Under the pieces are notes generated by a model that made no database searches, had not been told where the DNA came from, and was given only the letters and a program-made list of their open reading frames with translations. A stretch of 64,000 nt of DNA, taken from Clusia tigrina. Its lineage: Eukaryota; Arthropoda; Insecta; Diptera; Clusiidae. The position numbers were made by a program, and so were the translations under genes. The stretch spans positions 930,001-994,000 of the forward strand of contig CAKKTE020000288.1 of assembly GCA_920105625.2 (NCBI GenBank), in the 5' to 3' direction. Positions 36,991 to 47,650 of the stretch are shown here, piece after piece; within the stretch, counting starts at the first letter, position 1; the number at the start of each line of letters is the position of its first letter.

Positions 36991-39480
36991 ATAAAGTCCT
37001 CGAGCCTCTTGTCAATATAAGCAATCGCTTAAAGCTATGCTACCTTTGAGTCCCAAATCAAACACTGATAAAACTTAAAATGGCCGTAACTTCTATACGG
37101 TACGTCCTACACCAATCATAGTTCGCAATATACAAATGCTTGCAACTTTTTACTTGAGCGTCATAAAACCTTGCAATTTTGTAACAATAAAGTACTCGAG
37201 CCTCTTGTCAATTTAAGCTATCGCTCAGAGCTATGCTACCCTTCAGTACAAAATCAAACACTGATAAAACTTCAAATGGCCCTAACTTCTATACGGTACG
37301 TCCTACACCTATCAAAGTTTGCAACATACAAATGCTTGTAACTTTTTACTGGAGCGTCATAAAACCTTGCAATTTTGTAACAATAAAGTACTCGAGCCTC
37401 TTGTTAATTTAAGCTATCGCTCCAAGCTATGCTACCCTTGAGTCCCAAATCAAACACTGATAAAACTTCAAATGGCCCTAACTCCTATACGGTACGTCCT
37501 ACACCTATCAAAGTTTGCAACATACAAATGCTTGTACCTTTTTACTGGAGCGTCATAAAACCTTGAAATTTTATAACAGTAAAGTACTCGAGCCTCTTGT
37601 CAATTTAAGCTATCGCTCAAAGCAATGCTACCCTTGAGTCCCAAATCGAACACTGATAAAACTTCAAATGGCCCTAATTTCTGTACGGTACGTCCTACAC
37701 CTATCAAAGTTTGCAACATACAAATGCTTGCAACTTTTTACTGGAGCGTCATAAAACCTTGAAATTTTGTAACAATAAAGTACTCGAGCCTCTTGTCAAT
37801 TTAAGCTATCGCTCAAAGCTATGCTACCCTTGAGTCCCAAATCAAACACTGATAAAGCTTCAAATGGCCCTGACTTCTATACGGTACGTCCTACAGCTAT
37901 CAAAGTTTGCAACATACAAATGCTTGTAACTTTTTACTGGAGCGTCACAAAACCTTGCAACTTTGTAACAATAAAGTACTCGAGCCTCTTGTCAATTTAA
38001 GCTATCGCTCAGAGCTATGCTACCCTTCAGTCCCAAATCAAACAATGATAAAACTTCAAATGGCCCTAACTTCTATACTGTACGTCCTACACTTCTCAAA
38101 GTTTGCAACATACAAATGCTTGTAACTTTTTACTAGAGCGTCATAAAACCTTGAAATTTTGTAACAATAAAATACTCAAGCCTCAGTCAATTTAAGATAT
38201 CGCTCAAAGCTATGCTACCCTTGAGTCCCAAATCAAACACTGATAAAGCTTCAAATGGCCCTGACTTCTATACGGTACGTCCTACAGCTATCAAAGTATG
38301 CAACATACAAATACTTGCAACTTTTTACTGGAGCGTCATAAAACCTTGAAATTTTGTAACAATAAAGTACTCGAGCCTCTTGTCAATTTAAGCTATCGCT
38401 TAAAGCTATGCTACCTTTGAGTCCCAAATCAAACATTGATAAAACTTCAAATGGCCCTAACTTCTATACGGTACGTCCTACACCTATCAAAGTTTGCAAT
38501 ATACAAATGCTTGTAACTTTTTACTTGAGCGTCATAAAACCTTGCAATTTTGTAACAATAAAGTACTCAAGCCTCTTGTCAATTTAAGCTATCGCTCAAA
38601 GCTATGCTACCCTTGAGTACCAAATCAAACACTGATAAAGCTTCAAATGGCCCTGACTGCTATACGGTACGTCCTACACCTATCAAAGTTTGCAACATAC
38701 AAATGCTTGTAACTTTTTACTGGAGCGTCATAAAACCTTGCAATTTTGTAACAATAAAGTACTCGAGCCTCTTGTTAATTTAAGCTATCGCTCAAAGCTA
38801 TGCTACCCTTGAGTCCCAAATCAAACACTGATAAAACTTCAAATGGCCCTAACTCCTATACGGTACGTCCTACACCTATCAAAGTTTGCAACATACAAAT
38901 GCTTGTACCTTTTTACTGGAGCGTCATAAAACCTTGAAATTTTATAACAGTAAAGTACTCGAGCCTCTTGTCAATTTAAGCTATCGCTCAAAGCAATGCT
39001 ACCCTTGAGTCCCAAATCGAACACTGATAAAACTTCAAATGGCCCTAAATTCTATACGGTACGTCCTACACCTATCAAAGGTTGCAGCATACAAATGCTT
39101 GTAACTTTTTACTGGAGCGTCATAAAAATTTGAAATTTTGTAACAATAAAGTACTCGAGCCTCTTGTCAATTTAAGCAATCGCTTAAAGCTATGCTACCT
39201 TTGAGTCCCAAATCAAACACTGATAAAACTTCAAATGGACCTAACTTCTATGCGGTACGTCCTACACCTATCAAAGATTGCAACATACAAATGCTTGTAA
39301 CTTTTTACTGGAGCGTCATAAAACCTTAAAATTTAGTAACAATAAAGTACTCGAGCCTCTTGTCAATTTAAGTTATCGCTCAAAGCTATGCTACCCTTGA
39401 GTCCCAAATCAAACAGTGATAAAACTTCAAATGGCCCTAACTTCTATACGGTACGTCCTACACCTATCAAAGTTTGCAAC
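36990..39480 (+). repeat. Block 11: second copy of domain 3 with two extra monomers
   Basis: This stretch follows 12.3-14.4 kb (AAGTCCTCGAG, AATCATAGTTCGC, CTTCAGTACAAAATC, CTAACTCC, CTAATTTCTGTACGG, CTGACTGC, TAAATTC, ACTGGATCG). Between about 37.89 and 38.28 kb it has two additional monomers, one of them a CTCAGTCAA unit at 38182. A private change is CATAAAAATTTG near 39121, shared with 42060. Confidence 0.75.
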
Positions 39481-42400
39481 AAACAAATGCTTGTAACTTT
39501 TTACTGGATCGTCATAAAACCTTGCAATTTTGTAACAATAAAGTACTCGAGCCTCTTGTCAATTTAAGCAATCGCTTAAAGCTATGCTACCTTTGAGTCC
39601 CAAATCAAACACTGATAAAACTTCAAATGGCCCTAACTTCTATACGGTACGTTCTACACCTATCAAAGTTTGCAACATACAAATGCTTGTAACTTTTTAC
39701 TAGAGCGTCATAAAACCTTGAAATTTTGTAACAATAAAGTACTCGAGCCTCTTGTCAATTTAAGCTATCGCTCAAAGCTATGCTACCCTTGAGTCCCAAA
39801 TCAAACACTAATAAAGCTTCAAATGGCCCTGACTTCTATACGGTACGTCCTACAGCTATCAAAGTTTGCAACATACAAATGCTTGTAACTTTTTACTGGA
39901 GCGTCACAAAACCTTGCAATTTTGTAACAATAAAGTACTCGAGCCTCTTGTCAATTTAAGCTATCGCTCAGAGCTATGCTACCCTTCAGTCCCAAATCAA
40001 ACACTGATAAAACTTCAAATGGCCCTAACTTCTATACTGTACGTCCTACACTTCTCAAAGTTTGCAACATACAAATGCTTGTACCGTTTTACTGGAGCGT
40101 CATAAAACCTTGAAATTTTATAACAGTAAACTACTCGAGCCTCTTGCCAATTTAAGCTATCGCTCAAAGCAATGCTACCCTTGAGTCCCAAATCAAACAC
40201 TGATAAAACTTCAAATGGCCCTAACTCCTATACGGTACGTCCTACACCTATCAAAGTTTGCAACATACAAATGCTTGTACCTTTTTACTGGAGCGTCATA
40301 AAACCTTGAAATTTTATAACAGTAAAGTACTCGAGCCTCTTGTCAATTTAAGCTATCGCTCAAAGCAATGCTACCCTTGAGTCCCAAATCGAACACTGAT
40401 AAAACTTCAAATGGCCCTAATTTCTGTACGGTACGTCCTACACCTATCAAAGTTTGCAACATACAAATGCTTGCAACTTTTTACTGGAGCGTCATAAAAC
40501 CTTGAAATTTTGTAACAATAAAGTACTCGAGCCTCTTGTCAATTTAAGCTATCGCTCAAAGCTATGCTACCCTTGAGTCCCAAATCAAACACTGATAAAG
40601 CTTCAAATGGCCCTGACTTCTATACGGTACGTCCTACAGCTATCAAAGTTTGCAACATACAAATGCTTGTAACTTTTTACTGGAGCGTCACAAAACCTTG
40701 CAATTTTGTAACAATAAAGTACTCGAGCCTCTTGTCAATTTAAGCTATCGCTCAGAGCTATGCTACCCTTCAGTCCCAAATCAAACAATGATAAAACTTC
40801 AAATGGCCCTAACTTCTATACTGTACGTCCTACACTTCTCAAAGTTTGCAACATACAAATGCTTGTAACTTTTTACTAGAGCGTCATAAAACCTTGAAAT
40901 TTTGTAACAATAAAATACTCAAGCCTCAGTCAATTTAAGATATCGCTCAAAGCTATGCTACCCTTGAGTCCCAAATCAAACACTGATAAAGCTTCAAATG
41001 GCCCTGACTTCTATACGGTACGTCCTACAGCTATCAAAGTATGCAACATACAAATACTTGCAACTTTTTACTGGAGCGTCATAAAACCTTGAAATTTTGT
41101 AACAATAAAGTACTCGAGCCTCTTGTCAATTTAAGCTATCGCTCAGAGCTATGATACCCTTCAGTCCCAAATCAAACGCTGATAAAACTTCAAATGGCCC
41201 TAACTTATATACTGTACGTCCTACACTTCTCAAAGTTTGCAACATACAAATGCTTGTAACTTTTTACTAGAGCGTCATAAAACCTTGAAATTTTGTAACA
41301 ATAAAATACTCAAGCCTCAGTCAATTTAAGCTATCGCTCAAAGCTATGCTACCCTTGAGTCCCAAATCAAACACTGATAAAGCTTCAAATGGCCCTGACT
41401 TCTATACGGTACGTCCTACAGCTATCAAAGTATGCAACATACAAATACTTGCAACTTTTTACTGGAGCGTCATAAAACCTTGAAATTTTGTAACAATAAA
41501 GTACTCGAGCCTCTTGTCAATTTAAGCTATCGCTCAGAGCTATGATACCCTTCAGTCCCAAATCAAACGCTGATAAAACTTCAAATGGCCCTAACTTATA
41601 TACTGTACGTCCTACACCTATCAAAGTTTGCAACATACAAATGCTTGTAACTTTTTACTGGAGCGTCATAAAACCTTGCAATTTTGTAACAATAAAGTAC
41701 TCGAGCCTCTTGTTAATTTAATCTATCGCTCAAAGCTATGCTACCCTTGAGTCCCAAATCAAACACTGATAAAACTTCAAATGGCCCTAACTCCTATACG
41801 GTACGTCCTACACCTATCAAAGTTTGCAACATACAAATGCTTGTACCTTTTTACTGGAGCGTCATAAAACCTTGAAATTTTATAACAGTAAAGTACTCGA
41901 GCCTCTTGTCAATTTAAGCTATCGCTCAAAGCAATGCTACCCTTGAGTCCCAAATCGAACACTGATAAAACTTCAAATGGCCCTAAATTCTATACGGTAC
42001 GTCCTACACCTATCAAAGGTTGCAGCATACAAATGCTTGTAACTTTTTACTGGAGCGTCATAAAAATTTGAAATTTTGTAACAATAAAGTACTCGAGCCT
42101 CTTGTCAATTTAAGCAATCGCTTAAAGCTATGCTACCTTTGAGTCCCAAATCAAACACTGATAAAACTTCAAATGGACCTAACTTCTATGCGGTACGTCC
42201 TACACCTATCAAAGATTGCAACATACAAATGCTTGTAACTTTTTACTGGAGCGTCATAAAACCTTAAAATTTAGTAACAATAAAGTACTCGAGCCTCTTG
42301 TCAATTTAAGTTATCGCTCAAAGCTATGCTACCCTTGAGTCCCAAATCAAACAGTGATAAAACTTCAAATGGCCCTAACTTCTATACGGTACGTCCTACA

Positions 42401-42600
42401 CCTATCAAAGTTTGCAACAAACAAATGCTTGTAACTTTTTACTGGATCGTCATAAAACCTTGCAATTTTGTAACAATAAAGTACTCGAGCCTCTTGTCAA
42501 TTTAAGCAATCGCTTAAAGCTATGCTACCTTTGAGTCCCAAATCAAACACTGATAAAACTTCAAATGGCCCTAACTTCTATACGGTACGTCCTACACCTA
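39480..42600 (+). repeat. Block 12: domain-4/3-type units, 14-monomer repeat and a duplicated dimer
   Basis: The stretch from about 40.19 to 41.1 kb matches about 37.45-38.35 kb at 2,743 bp (14 units less 1 nt), and the later part (41.75-42.55 kb) matches about 38.8-39.6 kb. Between them a two-monomer unit is duplicated: CTCAGTCAA at 40925 and 41316, and TATGATACCCTTCAG with CAAACGCTGAT near 41150 and 41541, all 391 bp apart. Confidence 0.75.
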
Positions 42601-42850
42601 TCAAAGTTTGCAACATACAAATGCTTGTAACTTTTTACTGGAGCGTCATAAATCCTTGAAATTTAGTAACAATAAAATACTCGAGCCTCTTGTCAATTTA
42701 AGTTATCGCTCAAATCTATGCTACCCTTGAGTCCCAGATCAAACAGTGATAAAACTTCAAATGGCCCTGACTTCTATACGGTACGTCCTACACCTATCAA
42801 AGTTTGCAACAAACAAATGCTTGTAACTTTTTACTAGAGCGTCATAAAAC

Positions 42851-43256
42851 CTTGAAATTTGTAACAATAAAGTACTCGAGCCTCTTGTCAATTTAAGCTA
42901 TCGCTCAAAGCTATGCTACCCTTGAGTCCCAAATCAAACACTGATAAAGCTTCAAATGGCCCTGACTTCTATACGGTACGTCCTACAGCTATCAAAGTTT
43001 GCAACATACAAATGCTTGTAACTTTTTACTGGAGCGTCGCAAAACCTTGCAATTTTGTAACAATAAAGTACTCGAGCCTCTTGTCAATTTAAGCTATCGC
43101 TCAGAGCTATGCTTCCCTTCAGTCCCAAATCAAACACTGATAAAACTTCAAATGGCCCTAACTTCTATACGGTACGTTCTACACCTATCAAAGTTTGCAA
43201 CATACAAATGCTTGTAACTTTTTACTAGAGCGTCATAAAACCTTGAAATTTGTAAC
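42851..43256 (+). repeat. Duplicated dimer with a shared 1-nt deletion
   Basis: CTTGAAATTTGTAAC (one T fewer than usual) occurs at 42851 and again at 43242, 391 bp apart. The intervening GAGCGTCGCAAAACC units near 43033 and 43425 are also repeated. The shared deletion shows that the two-monomer unit was duplicated after the T was lost. Confidence 0.8.
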
Positions 43257-44799
43257 AATAAAGTACTCGAGCCTCTTGTCAATTTAAGCTATCGCTCAAA
43301 GCTATGCTACCCTTGAGTCCCAAATCAAACACTGATAAAGCTTCAAATGGCCCTGACTTCTATACGGTACGTCCTACAGCTATCAAAGTTTGCAACATAC
43401 AAATGCTTGTAACTTTTTACTGGAGCGTCGCAAAACCTTGCAATTTTGTAACAATAAAGTACTCGAGCCTCTTGTCAATTTAAGCTATCGCTCAGAGCTA
43501 TGCTACCCTTCAGTCCCAAATCAAACACTGATAAAACTTCAAATGGTCCTAACTTCTATACTGTACGTCCTACACTTCTCAAAGTTTGCAACATACAAAT
43601 GCTTGTACCGTTTTACTGGAGCGTCATAAAACCTTGAAACTTTATAACAGTAAACTACTCGAGCCTCTTGCCAATTTAAGCTATCGCTCAAAGCAATGCT
43701 ACCCTTGAGTCCCAAATCGAACACTGATAAAACTTCAAATGGCACTAACTTCTATACGGTACGTCCTACACCTATCAAAGGTTGCAGCTTACAAATGCTT
43801 GTAACTTTTTACTGGAGCGTCATAAAACCTTGAAATTTTGTAACAATAAAGTACTCGAGCCTCTTGTCAATTTAAGCAATCGCTTAAAGCTATGCTACCT
43901 TTGAGTCCCAAATCAAACACTGATAAAACTTCAAATGGACCTAACTTCTATACTGTACGTCCTACACCTATCAAAGTTTGCAACATACAAATGCTTGTAA
44001 CTTTTTACTGGAGCGTCATAAAACCTTGAAATTTTGTAACAATAAAGTACTCGAGCCTCTTGTCAATTTAAGCTATCGCTCAAAGCTATGCTACCCTTGA
44101 GTCCCAAATCAAACACTGATAAAACTTCAAATGGCCCTAACTTCTATACGGTGCGTCCTAAACCTATCAAAGTTTGCAACATACAAATGCTTGTAACTTT
44201 TTACTGGAGCGTCATAAAACCTTGCAATTTTGTAACAATAAAGTACTCGACCCTCTTGTTAATTTAAGCTCTCGCTCAAAGCTATGCTACCCTTCAGTGC
44301 CAAATCAAACACTGATAAAATTGCAAATGGCCCTAACTTCTATACGGTACGTCCTTAACTTATCAATGTTTGCAACATACAAATGCTTGTAACTTTTTAC
44401 TGGAGCGTCATAAAACCTTAAAATTTTGTAACAATAAAGTACTCGAGCCTCTTGTTAATTTAAGCTATCGGTCAAAGCTATGCTACCCTTGAGTCTCAAA
44501 TTAAACACTGATAAAACTTCAAATGGCCCTTACTTCTATACGGTACGCCCTACACCTATCAAAGTTTGCAACATACAAATGCTTGTAACTTTTTACTGGA
44601 GCGTCATAAAACCTTGAAATTTAGTAACAATAAAGTACTCGAGCCTCTTGACAATTTAAGTTATCGCTCAAAGCTATGCTACCCTTGAGTCCCAAATCAA
44701 ACACTGATAAAACTTCAAATGGCCCTAACTTCTATACGGTGCGTCCTAAACCTATCAAAGTTTGCAACATACAAATGCTTGTAACTTTTTACTGGAGCG

Positions 44800-44845
44800 T
44801 CATAAAACCTTGCAATTTTGTAACAATAAAGTACTCGAGCCTCTT
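44800..44845 (+). other. Hybrid monomer joining domain 5 to domain 4 sequence
   Basis: The unit begins as the domain 5 cassette (GTGCGTCCTAAACC at 44740, CTTGCAATTTTG at 44809) but ends as a domain 4 unit (GAGCCTCTTGTCAATTTAAG, then GTTATCGCTCAAATC near 44857), followed by CAAACAGTGAT and CAACAAAC units. In every intact cassette the same first half continues with CTCGACCCTCTTGTTAA. The switch therefore lies between about 44812 and 44840. Confidence 0.7.
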
Positions 44846-45689
44846 GTCAATTTAAGTTATCGCTCAAATCTATGCTACCCTTGAGTCCCAAATCAAACAG
44901 TGATAAAACTTCAAATGGCCCTAACTTCTATACGGTACGTCCTACACCTATCAAAGTTTGCAACAAACAAATGCTTGTAACTTTTTACTGGAACGTCATA
45001 AAACCTTGCAATTTTGTAACAATAAACTACTCGAGCCTCTTGTCAATTTAAGCAATCGCTTAAAGCTATGCTACCTTTGAGTCCCAAATCAAACACTGAT
45101 AAAACTTCAAATGGACCTAACTTCTATACGGTACGTCCTACACCTATCAAAGTTTGCAACATACAAATGCTTGTAACTTTTTACTGGAGCGTCATAAAAC
45201 CTTAAAATTTAGTAACAATAAAGTACTCGAGCCTCTTGTCAATTTAAGCTGTCGCTCAGAGCTATGCTATCCTTCAGTCCCAAATCAAACACTTTTAAAA
45301 CTTCAAATGGCCCTAACTTCTATACGGTACGTCCTACACCTATCAAAGTTTGCAACATACAAATGCTTGTAACTTTTTACTGGAGCGTCGCAAAACCTTG
45401 CAATTTTGTAACAATAAAGTACTCGAGCCTCTTGTCAATTTAAGCTATCGCTCAGAGCTATGCTACCCTTCAGTCCCAAATCAAACACTGATAAAACTTC
45501 AAATGGTCCTAACTTCTATACTGTACGTCCTACACTTCTCAAAGTTTGCAACATACAAATGCTTGTACCGTTTTACTGGAGCGTCATAAAACCTTGAAAT
45601 TTTATAACAGTAAACTACTCGAGCCTCTTGCCAATTTAAGCTATCGCTCAAAGCAATGCTACCCTTGAGTCCCAAATCGAACACTGATA

Positions 45690-47650
45690 AAATTTCAAAT
45701 GGCCCTAACTTCTATACGGTACGTCCTACACCTATCAAAGGTTGCAGCATACAAATGCTTGTAACTTTTTACTGGAGCGTCATAAAACCTTGAAATTTTG
45801 TAACAATAAAGTACTCGAGCCTCTTGTCAATTTAAGCAATCGCTTAAAGCTATGCTACCTTTGAGTCCCAAATCAAACACTGATAAAACTTCAAATGGAC
45901 CTAACTTCTATACTGTACGTCCTACACCTATCAAAGTTTGCAACATACAAATGCTTGTAACTTTTTACTGGAGCGTCATAAAACCTTGAAATTTTGTAAC
46001 AATAAAGTACTCGAGCCTCTTGTCAATTTAAGCTAACGCTCAAAGCTATGCTACCCTTGAGTCCCAAATCAAACACTGATAAAACTTCAAATGGCCCTAA
46101 CTTCTATACGGTGCGTCCTAAACCTATCAAAGTTTGCAACATACAAATGCTTGTAACTTTTTACTGGAGCGTCATAAAACCTTGCAATTTTGTAACAATA
46201 AAGTACTCGACCCTCTTGTTAATTTAAGCTCTCGCTCAAAGCTATGCTACCCTTCAGTCCCAAATCAAACACTGATAAAATTGCAAATGGCCCTAACTTC
46301 TATACGGTACGTCCTACACTTATCAATGTTTGCAACATACAAATGCTTGTAACTTTTTACTGGAGCGTCATAAAACCTTAAAATTTTGTAACAATAAAGT
46401 ACTCGAGCCTCTTGTTAATTTAAGCTATCGGTCAAAGCTATGCTACCCTTGAGTCCCAAATTAAACACTGATAAAACTTCAAATGGCCCTTACTTCTATA
46501 CGGTACGCCCTACACCTATCAAAGTTTGCAACATACAAATGCTTGTAACTTTTCCTGGAGCGCCATAAAACCTTGAAATTTAGTAACAATAAAGTACTCG
46601 AGCCTCTTGACAATTTAAGTTATCGCTCAAAGCTATGCTACCCTTGAGTCCCAAATCAAACACTGATAAAACTTCAAATGGCCCTAACTTCTATACGGTA
46701 CGTCCTACACCTATCAAAGTTTGCAACATACAAATGCTTGTAACTTTTTACTGGAGCGTCATAAAACCTTGAAATTTAGTAACAATAAAGTACTCGAGCC
46801 TCTTGTCAATTTAAGTTATCGCTCAAAGCTATGCTACCCTTGAGTCCCAAATCAAACACTGATAAAACTTCAAATGGCCCTAACTTCTATACGGTACGTC
46901 CTACACCTATCAAAGTCTGCAACATACAAATGCTTGTAACTTTTTACTGTAGCGTCATAAAACCTTGAAATTTTGTAACAGTAAAGTACTCGACCCTCTT
47001 GTCAATTTAAGCTATCGCTCAAAGCTATGCTACCCTTGAGCCCCAAATCGAACAGTGATAAAACTTCAAATGGCCCTAACTTCTATACGGTACGTCCTAC
47101 ACCTATCAAAGTTTGCAACAAACAAATGCTTGTAACTTTTTACTGGAACGTCATAAAACCTTGCAATTTTGTAACAATAAAGTACTCGAGCCTCTTGTCA
47201 ATTTAATCAATCGCTTAAAGCTATGCTACCTTTGAGTCCCAAATCAAACACTGATAAAACTTCAAATGGCCCTAACTTCTATACGGTACGTCCTACACCT
47301 ATCAAAGTTTGCAACATACAAATGCTTGTAACTTTTTACTAGAGCGTCATAAAACCTTGAAATTTTGTAACAATAAAGTACTCGAGCATCTTGTCAATTT
47401 AAGCTATCGCTCAAAGCTATGCTACCCTTGAGTCCCAAATCAAACACTGATAAAGCTTCAAATGGCCCTGACTTCTATGTGGTACGTCCTACAGCTATCA
47501 AAGTTTGCAACATACAAATGCTTGTAACTTTTTACTGGAGCGTCACAAAACCTTGCAATTTTGTAACAATAAAGTACTCGAGCCTCTTGTCAATTTAAGC
47601 TATCGCTCAGAGCTATGCTACCCTTCAGTCCCAAATGAAACACTGATAAA
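45690..47650 (+). repeat. HOR domain 5, copy 3
   Basis: Third full copy of the GTGCGTCCTAAACC block, at 128 units from copy 1 and 98 units from copy 2. It carries the same ordered markers, including TATCGGTCAAAG (46427), GTACGCCC (46503), CTCTTGACAA (46605), AAAGTCTGC (46912), GAGCATCTTG (47384) and CCCAAATGAAAC (47630). Private changes are GCTAACGCTC (46032) and TTTTCCTGGAGCGCC (46550), the latter with a 1-nt loss. Confidence 0.8.
46545..46562 (+). other. Single divergent site TTTTCCTGGAGCGCC (net -1)
   Basis: Sister units read CTTTTTACTGGAGCGTC. The local change occurs in only this copy of the domain 5 block, so it is young or a sequence error. Confidence 0.8.

Larger units (their letters stand above)
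42600..45690 (+). repeat. Block 13: rearranged domain-4/5 units
   Basis: Domain 4 units (CATAAATCCTTG at 42646, GAGCGTCGCAAAACC at 43033, 43425 and 45384, CACTTTTAAAAC at 45291) and a copy of the GTGCGTCCTAAACC cassette (44150) are shuffled here. A dimer is duplicated with a shared 1-nt deletion (42860 and 43250). A hybrid unit joins domain 5 to domain 4 sequence near 44.81-44.84 kb. Two monomers seen in other copies are missing between about 45.30 and 45.38 kb. Confidence 0.75.
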
